The notes under the pieces are model-generated. The model had not been told where the DNA came from. It saw only the letters and a program-made list of their open reading frames with translations, and made no database searches. Positions 1 through 12,840 of a stretch of 64,000 nucleotides of DNA are shown in pieces. Numbering within the stretch: position 1 is the stretch's first letter; each line of letters starts with the position of its first letter. The stretch covers positions 12,873,328 to 12,937,327 of the forward strand of contig NC_039480.1 of NCBI RefSeq assembly GCF_003590095.1, read 5' to 3'. Source of the DNA: Trichoplusia ni. Taxonomy: Eukaryota > Arthropoda > Insecta > Lepidoptera > Noctuidae. The position numbers were made by a program, and so were the translations under genes.

Positions 1-388
1 AACTGTGGCACACTAAGCTTCGAAACAGACCACGTACGAATCCATTCATCAGCGCTCTTCAAATGTAAACCAGGCACCTAAACGCAATGTGTGCACAAAA
101 CATATTGTCGGTGGTGGTCCCAAATTTGTCGCGAACGCTGCAGGTGGCAGTTCTAAATGAGATCCGAGCCACATTGCGGGCAAGCTGCCTAGACATCTCA
201 ACCCTCTATTATACAACATGTTTAAACAAACCTTGGCCATCATTTAAATAAAGCTTTCGTACAAATAAGAAACATGTAATAAAACAGTATTCTACGTAAC
301 AAATTAGGCTTTCGATACACTGGCTACTGCCTGAATACGCTGGTAGCGCATCCTTGTTGGCAATTTCTTGGTGAAAATTATTTATTTG

Positions 389-583
389 CCCACGTTTTTA
401 TAAACTTACTTTCTTGTTTTTTGTATGCTTGTTTGTTTGTCGTTCCGGTTGGATTTTAAAAGTCAATTTTGAGGCACTTCCAGATAAGCTAGCAGGCTGA
501 AATTTTCAGGGTAGCTTCAAACCCGATGACAATGCAATTTACAACTATAACAACTGTCAAAATTTGGCATTTAAAAACGTGGG
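389..583 (+). mobile_element. MITE-like element with CCCACGTTTTTA terminal inverted repeats, copy 1
   Basis: Starts with CCCACGTTTTTA and ends with TAAAAACGTGGG (last T-tract base varies). The interior includes GGCACTTCC, GATAAGCTAGCA and GATGACAATGCAATTTACAA. The same interior occurs in reverse orientation at 33259-33486. About 195 bases and non-coding, so it would depend on a transposase elsewhere. No clear target-site duplication seen. Confidence 0.75.
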
Positions 584-3500
584 TATTTAGATTTTTTAAA
601 TCGATTAATTTTGTTATGCTCCTTCGTCATGTCAGCTTGAAACACTACGCAATAGGCCTTCCTTCTTTCCTGATACTTTTTTCTTTATTGCGCGTCTCGA
701 ACATTTCTATGCCTATAATTAGTATTAATCATGTGACCAGGGTCTGTTTGCAAACATTGTACAAATAGACACGGAAGCACACACGCACGCCATTTTTTCC
801 TAAAGTTAAAAGCAAACGCTTGCCGGCAACGCGTCGCTTGTCGCAACACACCTAACCTCATTATAATTTATGTTCCCTTATTTACTAAAGAAACAAAAAC
901 TGACCCGCTTTTGTAGGGAATGCCAATTAAACACTGCTGTCCTTATTGTTGTATGTTTGATACATTTTGTTTTGTTAAACAAGAAAGAAACAAACAAGAA
1001 AGTGACAATTTATTTGCTCTGCGTCATTTTTTTTTGTTGAAGCGACTATTAGCAATATTTGTTTTAAGTATAAATAAAATTACAAAATATGTACATATTG
1101 TGTTTTTTACTTGAAGTTGTGTGTTACTTGTTACGGCGGTACATTTTTAATTAGTTTACGTTACGTTTAGTTTACATAAAATTGTATAGATCCTGAGACT
1201 CATGTAGCGCATTCCGCAGCGTTGAAGTTATTTGTCATATTTTGATTATGTCGTATAAAAATATAAAATACTAATTATACAAATAGGAATAATCAAAGTG
1301 AAGACCCTAACTTCTTCCTTCCTGCGTTTGTCACGTTTATTCATTGGCAGAACTTATTCTTCTATTTTCTTCTATTTTGTCCTGTCTATGCCTTCACTTT
1401 CATATTACTTCTGTGTGAACAGCCCATATTTTTTTATCCTTAGAAATGTTCTTATAGATATTTACAAATTTTGATTTTACAAACAAAAAATATTCCTTTG
1501 AAAAACATAAAAGTGGTTTTAATTAATACAAATAAAGTTGGCTTTTTATATTCACGCAAAAACCACTTGATTCTGGGAATAAAGAAATCGAACCAATTAA
1601 GATTTAAAGAACAACCGCATAATGTAAGGTTAGGACACTATAAGACTTCCTTTACAATTCCGAAATTTAAGAATTTTATCGGGAGAAACAATATTCCTAA
1701 ATGAAATACATCTTAAGTAGAATAAGGTCACTTGACCCACAAAATGTCTTAAAACCAAATGATCACACCGAAACGGTCGGCTTATCTTAAATCATTTAGA
1801 TCCGGAGATCTTGAGATAAAATAAATTACGTGCTCTGCTAATGAAAAGATGGTACAAATATGATGTAAGTATATTGTAGTGTATATATTCTTTTCTTAAG
1901 AATTATCAAAAACTCGTTACAACCGAGTCAGTCTTGAGACACGGAGATTTCCTTACAAATAGGCACGAGAAAATTTATCTTATAAAAGAAAATTCATATT
2001 TCCCGTTTCAAATTTATGACCTCACCAACCGCTTAACTTAGATTTTTGTTTTTTGGTTGTTATGGCATAAACTGAAAAACATTATCCGAGAAAATTTTAG
2101 TTGTTCAGCTATTGCTGTACATGAAATAGAGCATGATGACAGACGAACGCATCGTATACAACGTATAAACACGTTTGAAATCATAATTCGCATTTCCATT
2201 GGGTTGGGAACGCAGAGTCAGTTTTTATACAAAATTTTCCAAATATTTCATTAAAAACAAAAGGCAGAAAGGATTATGAGATAAAAAGAAAAAATCTCAC
2301 CAGTGGTCTGGTTAATTTTGTTTAATCATATTAGTGAGCGGAGATTTCAGCGACACAGCCGCGGCGGCAACGTTGGCCAGGCTTTTACACTAAATTAGAG
2401 TTCTTTGGACAGAAATAGCGCGGTCGGCTTTCAACCGCCGTGGGTATAAGCGCGCGTTCTAACCAAATGTATAAATAAGTAAGGTATTGTGAGTAGCAGG
2501 CTTACTCCCGAGAGTGGCTTGGTTCTGTATATTAGGTTCCGTACTTAAAGAAAAAATCCGGGTCCCTATTATTAAGGCTCCGAAATTTGTCCGTCTGGCA
2601 CTAAGCTACATCTCTGTTCTGAACTGTTTCAGCTAAAATAGTTGAAACAGTTGACAATTTGAAATGTTTTTTAATTTTAAATCAAATTCTCATCTTTTAA
2701 CGCAACGAAACGTTATTTTCACATATTTGAATGTATTCTATTACTTATCACTTACAACCTGGCCACTGACAGGCAGGCTGACAGTCAACCCCGATGTGAA
2801 CGGTAAACTATTCGATATATACATCGTCATTAGTGACGTCATTACGTCTGGTCACCGTTAGTCATTACGCCTGGCCTAATGCGTAGCGTAATGTAATTTA
2901 GGTGTTAACGAAAAAGTGATTATGTGTGGAAATACACAGTCCAAAGCGTAACGTCCACTCACAGTCAGTGCTGGACGAATACTGACTATCCGTTCAGTGT
3001 GAACGCGGCCTAAGACTTGTATTAAATAACTTACGTTGGAATATTTCTGTATAGCCGTGACAACGTTTATGGGCGTATAAAAAAAATAAGATCCTTAAGT
3101 TTATAGATGGTGTAGTAACAGTTGCGTTTTTTATTATGTTTATTTAGGCTTGTACCTAAACAATTTTATATAAGGAATTGCTACGAACCTTTGCATTAAG
3201 AAATGTAAATTCAACCGCCCAATATAACTAGATTATAAATTATTTTATAGTTCAAGTTTTAAAGTGCTCTACAAAATTGTCACAGAAAAAAAGGGGAATT
3301 GTGGCTTAAACGTTAATTTCCCGCTTCTCTACATACTACACGCAGACCTTTATATCTATAGGGTGTTGCTTAAACCTATTCCAAAATCCAATAACCGATT
3401 TAGCTTAAAGCACATCCTTGTATGAAAATACCAATATCAGATAGGCAATAATTTATGACGTAATTCGAACGCAAGCTTAGGTGCAGACAACACACACACA

Positions 3501-3756
3501 TATACTCGAAGCGCATATATACTGTATACACATAGTAACAATGATCAATAATTAAGAGGTAATTAGGAGGCATAAATTAATCGTAACATTAATGAATGCA
3601 CAGTACCCCGCTGTGCTACTGGCAGTGGCTTGCTGTTATGTGAAGCTAATGCACGCAAATAGGTAAACCACAGGGATTCGACCCCTCCTATTATGTTTGT
3701 GAATATTTAACTTGCTGAAGGATAAAATATGACGTTGCTAATAAATATATGTATAA

Positions 3757-4010
3757 TAGCTGACCCAGCAAACGTTGTTTTGCCGATTTTTTTTTCTAGT
3801 TATATGTAAATTTAATGCCAAATTATAAAAAAAAAACAAACAATTTCGTCTAAAAAATATATTTCTTTTTTTGTGAGCAACCCTTATCACTTAGGGGTAT
3901 GAAAAATAGATGTTGTTATATTCTCAGACCTACTGAATAAGCATATAAAATTTGGTCGTTTCGGAGGAGTAGGTACGGTAACTAGCATCGTGATACGGGA
4001 ATTTTATATA
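3757..4010 (-). mobile_element. Dispersed element with the CTCCGAAACG-type head (reverse)
   Basis: Inverted relative of 43741-44030. On the plus strand it opens GCTGACCCAGCAAACGTTGT, has CTTATCACTTAGGGGTATGA, and ends near GGTCGTTTCGGAGGAGTA. Non-coding. Confidence 0.65.
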
Positions 4011-4614
4011 TTAGAAGAAGAAGATAGATAGAAGATAATATTGCAGACAATTTATGATGTTAAGGAATTACTTTCATATCATCACGGCAAATGCTCAACC
4101 TTAGTATTCAACCTTATTTTGCCTTGCCTGGAATCTCCCAGTGTTGAGCAGTTTTCCCCAAATCCCTAACTGTAATAATATGCCCCCTCGAACCAAGCCA
4201 ACGTCATACCAGATTTTCTCTAAACTGTAAAAGAATAACAAGCTTGCAGTGTTAGTCTTTATTTACTCATTTATAATATAAGCATAGATAGTATCAATAA
4301 CCTAATTAAACAATTCCAAACTCCAACAATGAACGTCCGAAACCCGTCAGATCTTTGGATAACGGTCACAACTAACAACCATGTCACAGCTCCATTCAAA
4401 CATGTGATGGAGACATGAAACTCCAATATGACCGATGTGATCGATATCGGGGGCTTACACATAAATCTTGGGAGATTGATGGACAGTTGTCATATGTCTT
4501 CAATAGCTTTAAGACTGTCCTGTCATCGTCCAAACGACGAAGATTAACATTAACAGTCTCCCGGGATGTCATATCTCCCGTGTCCCTCTTAAATGGCCCG
4601 TGAAGTTACTAACT

Positions 4615-4760
4615 GCCGTATTCACAAACGGCACTTAGCTGAGAGTCGCCCTTAAGGGTCATGGCTCCGTCACTACAAAGTGGATTGTAGAGGCAAATAG
4701 ACTTTTAAAAAGACACTTAGTAAAGAGTCTTTTACAAACGTTCTCGCTTGTGAACACGGC
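4615..4760. mobile_element. MITE-like element, GCCGTATTCACAAACG ends
   Basis: The left end GCCGTATTCACAAACG and the right end (inverted) GCCGTGTTCACAAGCG differ at two positions. The interior is short and non-coding. Decayed relatives, recognised by CTTAAGTGTCA, CTGTCTTTGTCACT and a 'ATACGGCTG' end, occur at about 25672-25776, 19327-19470, 15740-15835 and 49843-49910. Confidence 0.65.
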
Positions 4761-6298
4761 TGTGAGAGTATAGGGTAATTTATGAAACCTTCTGAGACCA
4801 ATCAAACTTAATGATACCTTTTGTTGTTTGTTTTGAATATTGAACTTATCCTCACAAAATGCATACTATGTCGTGATTGTATTATCTGCACTTAAAAAAA
4901 AATCAAAGTTGTGCTGTTGGATAAATTGGCCATGTTATATTTTATCCTCTACCACTTCAGTTATTTTAATTTAAAAATTGAAATTATTAATTATTTCAAA
5001 TATTTAAAATCCAATGCGAAAAAATCTTTTCCAGGAAACAGAATACTAAAAAGGCTTTATGAAACATCCTGCATCAGCGAAGCGATATAAAAAGAAAATT
5101 AAAAAAAATGCATCACGGCTATCAGTTCTGCATAACTGGAAATTTGAATATCAGTTAACCAACCGAATATTTTTAAATTCCATTGAGGAATCCCTGACCA
5201 TGTTAAATACGTTTTTATTTTATTTTCAGTGAATGTTGCGCAATAAAAACGTAAAGTTTAATTAATTTTCGGAGCTCTCGAGCGTACGTACGTTTTTCAT
5301 TTAGTTATAGAAATGCATGTTTGATTTGTATTCCAATAAATTTCGTATAAGCGTTTCTGTTCGGATACGTTCTGTAGTGCTCTTGCAAAGAATAGCAATT
5401 TCTAATATTCAGGTTTTATTAAAAACTAGATTTCGTTTTGTGCTTCGCCCGGTTCGATGTCAGTTATTGCGGTAAAATGAAGACTGTTCTTTCTTGTATT
5501 TCAAAGTTAATTCATATGAAATGGTTGCTTGCTTGGTTTTACAGGAAAATCGTGATGGTGTCCTACCTTTTGATTGTAATAATATAATTTATATTCCTTT
5601 ATTAGTTGTATCCGCTATCTTCTCTTTCTCTTTATTTAAATGTTTCATATTTTATCACCTATTGACCTTTGTCAAAGAATATCCAATAAAACTCATCCTA
5701 TTTTATTACTTACATCTTTATTCATCCTTAAAGCGGTCAATCGAACAAAATTACCATAAGTATAAGTATCAGAGGAGACATACCCACAAGCCATTACCGA
5801 GTGGGTGCGGATCTAAGTAGAAAAGCATGTATCGCTATAAAATGACAACAGTGAATAACCCAGATGGAAGTGCTTTAAGCTGTGGCTGGTTGCTATGGCA
5901 ACGGTTCATGTGCATGTAGTACTGCTATAGAATTTGCGATGTTGAAAGCAATGCCGACGCCAACGTGCGGTTAGACTGCGTTTGTGACTGGACGTGACGT
6001 GTGTAGCGTGATAACAATGTTGTGTTGTGAAGGAGGATTTCTGTTGTAATTTGATTATTTTTTTTAAGCGTCGAGGTATATCCAAGCCTGTATTTCAATC
6101 TGCTGGAACGACATTACCTACGATAAAGTAAACTCTATGATGTCATACAGGTTCTGTCTTTGTCACTGCCAAGTGGAATTAATGAAGAGATACCGCGAGA
6201 TTTATGTTTTCGTGCTTAAATACGGGCAATAGATACTTACGATACATACACCTTTCACATAATAATATAATAAAATGTATGCAAAGTTTGTCAGAAAA

Positions 6299-6615
6299 TC
6301 CTACTACTATTATAAAGGCGAAAGTTTGTAAGTATGGATGTATGGATGTTTGTTACTCTTTCACGTAAAAACTACTGAATGGATTTGAATGAAACTTTAC
6401 CACAATATAGCTTATACATCAGAATAACACATAGGCTACAATTTTTGAGGTTTCTAATGTGAGGTCGTAAAAAAACACATTTTTTGCGCTTACATTGCAA
6501 ACGCTGACTGAATCCTACAAGATAGATAGAAGGCAGATAGATAGATAGAAGGCAGGTATAAATTATAACTTATATCTTCTAACCACGCGGACGAAGTCGC
6601 GGGCAACAGCTAGTA
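6299..6615 (+). mobile_element. Lepidopteran dispersed element, CGCGGGCAACAGCTAG end
   Basis: Begins TATAAAGGCGAAAGTTTGTA, includes ACTGAATGGATTTGAATGAA, and ends ACGAAGTCGCGGGCAACAGC TAGTA. An internal AGATAGATAGAAGGC tandem repeat (about 6521-6555) interrupts it. The class is uncertain; possibly Helitron-like or another non-autonomous element. Confidence 0.6.
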
Positions 6616-8867
6616 CTATATAAAATTTTAATTAAATATTTCTGCATTTTGGTATTATAGTATTAGATTTTAAGTCTAAGTAATTATACCAAATATTTTT
6701 TTTACTTTAAAATATTAATCAAAGTAAAAAAAATCTAACACACCAAAACACAATTTTCCAAATACAAGTGACAGACGAAAAATGTTCCATCCCTTTTCCA
6801 ATACACAAATATCCAGCTTCACAACATTTATGGTTATAAAGCAGGTTTAACAGCTGTGTAAAGGCAAGGGAAAGCCAATAACATCAGCAATTTCCATTGC
6901 AATTCATACCGCCCATATGGAACGTGGGTCATCAATCTGCGAACGCGGATGAATTCACAAAATGAAATATCCAAGAGAAAGTTTGTTCAGCAACATTAAT
7001 TCAGCGAAGAACGCACCTAAAGCAATTTCTTGACATCCCTTCTTACATAATCGAGGTTGCCGCCATCATGGAGTTTAATTCACATTCCGAGACACTAATT
7101 AAATTCCTTCAAACTCGAGTGAATCTTTTCAATTTAAAACTAGTGGAAGTTCGTGCGTGTTAACTGTCTCACTAGAAACTCTTACGACGTCTTTTATAAT
7201 TATTGCGCTAATCACAGTTTTACTGTACCTACAAAGGAGTGGCAGAATGAAGTTGGATGTTTCTGAAACTGTAGATCTATATTATGTTTTCCACTTTTAT
7301 GGTACTTACTTTGTTCAGCATTGTCTTTCGGATTAATATATGTTAAGCTGGGCGTGGTTTACTAGCTAGCTATGTTATTATTTTATATATTTTCGACAAA
7401 TAACCAGTAAGTAATAGTTCTTTCTTTTCCTAACGTAGAAACTTTATCAGAACGTGTTTAAACTATGTAAAAAAAGAAAGAAATAAGGGGTTTATTTATT
7501 AATTAACTTATCTCTTATTCTCTTTTATATAGCTAATAACACATAAACAACGTGGCTTTCTATTGAAAATTAATTTTCAAAATTAGTGCCTATGCTTCAG
7601 ACATTACTTCCTGCAACGGCACAAAATTACAAACTCAATAAACTCTTTTCAATATTAGTAAAAGTGGTATAGATTTATGTAGACAGCAATGTTTCTTAAT
7701 TTTAAATTATGTTCGAAATTATCAACACATATAAACATTACGCCATCAGGCTACTGACACCCACTTTATGGTTGTATAATGTTCAGCAAATAACTCGTAA
7801 ACGGACTGTCGTTAAAGGTCTGAAATGATTTTTAAATTAACTCTCTATCTCTGTTACAAGTGTAGGTTTTTATACCAGTGTCATTAATCATTAGGTGTAA
7901 AAAATGATTGAATTAAATGTGGTGTGTTGTGGTGCGGGTTCATGCGGGTTCGATTAAGTCCAACTCGTAACAATCAAACTAAGTGCGGGAATCCAGAACA
8001 GCGAAACTTGAGTTTCGTGATTCCGGATTACTGTAGAAAAAGGACAATAAAAAACTAATTTATAAAAAAATATCATCTTCAGTTTCATGATCATTATCAA
8101 TATTTGTCACTAAACTACAATAGATTATGAAATTTGACAGTCCGAATTTTAACTAGTTATCATGATATTATTATGCCTTGTACCTAATAGGCAGATAAAT
8201 ACCAGAGCCTTAATAATAGCAGTCCAACAATTGACGTACGATACTCTACTAAAATAAAGGTTGTACGTAATCTAAAAATTCTTAAATTGTTCGCTTTCTA
8301 CTGACGTTGAAGATTGTAGAAATGTCACCTGGCTGAAAAGGGATGAAATTTTAACTGATCGGCGCGCGCGGCGCTGTTTGTGCTATTAATTTGTTTATTA
8401 CCAACACTTTCAGACAAATGAAAGCTGCGTTAGTATTCAACGACACTGTATATTTGGTTGTTTACCCATATGGCAGAAAATGAATTTGGACTGTATTATT
8501 CTATAGACAAACGAAAACATTCACATTTTATTTGAATACAGAACTTTTACTTTATGCAACGGAATGCAGCGAAGTTCTATGGACAAAGATGAGGAAAAAA
8601 ATTGGTGAGTGTTTTTCTAGTCGAGTTCAGAAGCAATTGCACTCACAAGTTGAGTCGAGTGTCACCGATGAGTGTCATCGGTCGGCGACGAGAACTCTCG
8701 ACGGACGGAGGGTACGCCCTCTCTAAAACTTTTTGCTCTATTAATGTGAAATTCGAAATTGCTTTTTAATTTGTCGCAGAATGACTGGATTTTTTTTGTT
8801 GGTTGAGTTGTTTTAGTTTTATACCGATTTTTAAAGTGTGTTTCAAAGGGTTTTTCCTATTTTGAGG

Positions 8868-9150
8868 ACTCCTTACAAGAAATATAAAAACGTAACGATA
8901 TTACTAAAGTTCTGCTGTCTGTCCATCTGTCCGTCCGTCACTAAGCTGTACCTATCTCATGCACCCTGATAGATTTCGTAGATGATGTATTTCTGTCGCC
9001 GATACAACAAATGTAATTATGTGAAAAATAAAGGGTTTCACTCAGAGTACAGTATCCTGAAATAAAAGTGCCCGTAGTACTAACAGAACACTCGGATGAC
9101 AGGCGAAACTTTGAAAATCGAATTCGAGTTATCATCTTATCGTTATATTC
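8868..9150 (+). repeat. Dispersed repeat of the 'GGTTCCGTAC / CCGTCCGTC' type
   Basis: CTGCTGTCTGTCCATCTGTC, then CACTAAGCTGTACCTATCTC and GATGATGTATTTCTGTCGCC. Shorter pieces of the same family sit at about 2536-2650 (AGGTTCCGTACTTAAAG), 26862-26960 and 32908-33010. All are non-coding. Confidence 0.55.
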
Positions 9151-9553
9151 GAGATGAATTCAAAAGGCAGTTTCGTAGTTAACGCGTAAAAGCGTTACAA
9201 ACAAACAATATTAAGTACCAAAAATATATTCTAATATCAGACTACTTTAAGATCTATATCTTAGCATTTTTATCTTAAAAATACTTGAGGAAAGATATTA
9301 GCCATAAAGCCATTACATAAAAGTTCAAGCATAATACTTTTATGGGCTCCCGAATAATAATGATGATGTTACCTATCTAGTCATATAGGGCAATGAACTT
9401 CCAAGAGAAATATGAATGAAATAATGAAACAAAAATGGATGAAAAATAGCATACAAATGTTCCGCACCTGGACTTGATCAACGAGCTTGCTGACTGCGGG
9501 TTGGCAAATCCTAATACCAGTATCTGGAAACGCCAATCGAAATATTTTCAAAC

Positions 9554-9812
9554 TAGCTGTTGCCCGCGACTTCGTCCCCGTGGGTAGAAGATATAAGTTA
9601 TGATTTAGGTGTACCTGCCCGGTTTTTTTCACATTTTCCATTGTATCTTAGCTCCTATTAGTCGCAGCGTGATGGTTTATAGCCTAAAGCCTTCCTCGAT
9701 GAATGGTCTATTCAACACAAAAAGAATTTTTCAATTTGGACCAGTAGTTTCGATTAGAGATTAGCGCGTTCAAACAAACAAACAAACAAACTCTTCAGCT
9801 TTATATATTAAA
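9554..9812 (-). mobile_element. Lepidopteran dispersed element, reverse orientation
   Basis: On the plus strand it starts CTAGCTGTTGCCCGCGACTT, contains TATAGCCTAAAGCCTTCCTC and GCGCGTTCAAACAAACAAAC, and ends CTCTTCAGCTTTATATATTA. It shares its terminus with 6299-6615 but has a different body. Confidence 0.6.
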
Positions 9813-11463
9813 AAAAATAGTAAAAATAGTATAGAAGTATAGATTTCCAAATATTCTTCTTTTTTGTACGGTCATTTTTTTACGGCAGGGGGACCCTGGG
9901 AACCCTCAATGTCGCGAGTTTTTGGAAGGTTTCTAAAACATTGAAGCGATGATAAATTCAAATATATACTAATATATAAAACTGAAGAGTTTGTTTGTTA
10001 CATTTCCTGACAGACTGCAAAAAAAACTGCTTAACAACGATATCTATGCTCAAAGATTATAGCTAAATATTGATTGGTTGCGAACGACCAAAGCAATTTA
10101 AACTTTATGTCGATGCTATAAGTGTCTGAGGATTATCGTAAAGTGTCGAATATGTTATGTTAATAGAATTTTACCTTCAGTCTTATCACGTAAAGTGCTA
10201 CAAGAAACTGTGTCATGTTAAAATTTTATGAAGCGTTGCGATGTGTACCTAATACCTAACGACATTCGAGATATGCTAAATGTTTTAAAAAACACCGTGT
10301 TTTAAGCTACACCGGTACAAAGTACAGAAGCTGTTTGAATGAAAAATCTTATGCAGTTTCCAAAACACGGTTTATTAAAGTTCTTAAAATATTTCTGAAA
10401 TACGGCCTGCAGCAGATAAAACGGGCTGGGTTTTCAAAATGAATAATTTAATTATAATATACCACAAAAACACAAATAAAAACATATTTTGGTATGAGAA
10501 GATATGGTTACTATTTTTTTACAAATGTAATAATAGGCTCATAATTTTACCTTTGTAATAGAGAGCAAGAAAGTTCATGAAGAAGTTACTCATGACGTCA
10601 CTGGACGTAGAAACTGACTTAACAACAGGCATCGCAATTTGCCAAACTATTCCTGTATTAGACGAACTAAATATTTTTATTTTCATACCCAGTTAACAAT
10701 TCCATTGGGTTACAATAATAATCAATGAAAATATACTCCAAGCAAAAACCACCTTAAACGATACGTCACTAAAATAAAACAGATTTAACACACAGCCTGT
10801 ACTTAAGCTCAGGAATTTTCTCTTTCGGAGGAAATGTCTTCACGACTCACGTTCACCTCAAGCCACAGACCGCAAAGAACGCTCCGAACGGTACGAACGA
10901 TAGGTTCGTAGTGTGTACGATCAGCAACAAAATCAGATGAATATGTTCAGAAAAACGAACATCCAAAAACGATAACAGACATCTATTTATTGATTTTCTG
11001 ACAGCTTTTCTTCGAATTCCCGTCTGTAACTTAGTTTCCCAGTTACTGAACTAAATTGTTGATCCGATTTTACTCAAGTTTCTTTTAAATCTGATTGTCC
11101 TGAAGTGCTTTTGCTGACTGTACCACTAGTTCTGTAGTACAAGGTGATATGAACGTTAAGAATCCCGTGTTAGAAGGCATCTAAACTACATCGAAGGGGA
11201 AATACGTGACTCCTCGAACAGGAATAATAGCATTCAGGTTAAGATAAGGAGCGCTGTGTTCGTATGCATCCCGACGATATTTTCTCGTTCGATGGCTCTT
11301 GGTTTTATTTTATTTATTAAAAAGGTTTGAATGGAAACTGGAGTTTTGGGTTGTTGTTAGGTAGAAATTTGATATCCATCCATCCAGGTTTTCAGGCGAC
11401 TTCTCAGATATAATTTAATACGCGAATATATTTATTGACGGTTCTCATCGGTTTTATTTTTGC

Positions 11464-11537
11464 CCGAATCGGGATTTGAACCCAACAAATCATGCTTGGC
11501 ATTCTGGCTAGGAACTGCTACACCAACGAAGCATTCA
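11464..11537 (-). mobile_element. tRNA-like sequence (tRNA pseudogene or SINE head)
   Basis: The minus strand has TTGGTGTAGCAGTTCCTAGC (A-box-like) and GGGTTCAAATCCCGA (perfect T-arm) at tRNA-like spacing. The acceptor stem does not pair, so I do not call a working tRNA. Confidence 0.5.
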
Positions 11538-11751
11538 AAATGAAGTCTAAACAAAATTAAATTAGAATACTAACATCAACATAAACGATTGGTTGGTTGG
11601 AAAATCAAATATGCATTACCTTAAATATAGACTACGTTCACTATGCGTTACCCAAGTTGTAATCAACCTCTTTGTTCTCGAAATAGGTTAGTATTTACTA
11701 ACATTTTAGCCACACTAGAAAAACTCCCACCACCTCTTAAAGCAATTATGT

Positions 11752-11806
11752 TGCAGCTGTGGAAGAGAGATGCCGCTCTATAGCGGGTAGCGCTGTCACG
11801 CTTACA
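11752..11806 (+). repeat. GGAAG-GAGATGCC hairpin repeat, copy 1
   Basis: TGGAAGAGAGATGCCGCTCT folds back imperfectly on TAGCGCTGTCACGCTTACA. It is preceded by GCAGCTG, as in the copy at 61937-61993. Confidence 0.55.
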
Positions 11807-12268
11807 CATCTGCTAACATTACTTATGCATGGCGGTAGTCTGCCCCATATAACGTGTGTGGTTGTGTGCACAGCAATTGGAAAACAATTACATTTGCATG
11901 TTTGATAAAAAAATGCAGTAAAAGTATGAAACTAAAATATTAATGGAAATTACATGTATGAAAGAGAGTGCCTAATGTATCTATTGTGTGTCGGTATGGT
12001 TATTGTGAGGTAGTTCTTTTTATGACTCAAATAAATATTTATCGTAAAACAAATAGCGAATTTAATCATTGTTAGGTTAAAGGTACATACATACCAAGCA
12101 TTTTGGCGATATTTACGGTAGACCAGACGAAAACTTATAAGGCATCTCTAATTAGAAAACAAATCTCATTAAAGTTTGGCTATAATACTATAATTCCTTA
12201 TTTCTAACTCCAACGAATATAAGTGTCCGTAATACAGGACAGAACCCTTAAGCCTCTCTGAGGCAACG

Positions 12269-12372
12269 CGAGAACTATCGTGCAAGTTGCAATACATTGC
12301 GGGATTTCACAGCTCTGATATCAGAAGTGATATATTATTACCGACAATGTATTGCATTCGCACGATGTCTCG
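12269..12372. repeat. Imperfect long hairpin, pre-miRNA-like
   Basis: The arm at 12269-12299 (CGAGAACTATCGTGCAAGTT...) pairs with 12345-12372 in three blocks: CGAGA, ATCGTGC and TGCAATACATTG, separated by small internal loops; the terminal loop is 45 bases. Shape and size fit a pre-miRNA or a short palindromic element. Expression is unknown. Confidence 0.65.
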
Positions 12373-12785
12373 TATCATCAAATGAGCGTGTTTTATTTAA
12401 AAACATCAACCTGCCGTGTTAGACATATTTCTGAATAAAATAAAAACACTTTATTTTAACAAAGTTCACCGATTTCCCCGTCTTTGTAGGCTGAGTAGGA
12501 AATATATTCAGCTACGCGTTTGTGAAACAAACTTGAATAACACAAACCTTCATACCGATACGTAAAGCGGTTAGCTGATTTTGATAAGACAGTGAGTATT
12601 AAAGAAGCAAAATTAAATCAATGAAAAAATATTTTTAGATCCCACACATTTTAATGAAAATTCTGGTCTTAATCCACTAATCAGAAAAAGTACTATCTAA
12701 CGTTTTCAAACCGAAACTAGTTTAAATATTGGAATCCGAAATCGCATTGACTTTGGCTTCTGATTGATACTTAAACCTTACCCAC

Positions 12786-12840
12786 ATTATGGAAAGAGGC
12801 CTGTGCCCATCAGTGGGACAACTACAAGCTGGTATTATTT
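12786..12840 (+). mobile_element. Retrotransposon 3'-tail fragment
   Basis: GGAAAGAGGCCTGTGCCCAT followed by CAGTGGGACAACTACAAGCT is a diverged version of the AGGCCT(A/G)TG-CCAGCAGTGG tail seen in the RTE fragments. Too short to define boundaries. Confidence 0.55.

Noticed and set aside
5494..5820. 108-codon open frame on the plus strand
   Set aside because: AT-rich Phe/Tyr/Leu composition, no domain, no splice or promoter signs; looks like chance.
8542..8607. Possible small plus-strand exon with acceptor GAATACAG and donor GTGAGT
   Set aside because: Short, weak acceptor tract, unrecognised peptide and no partner exon.
11464..11537. Functional tRNA gene
   Set aside because: The T arm is good but the acceptor ends do not pair; kept only as a tRNA-like repeat.
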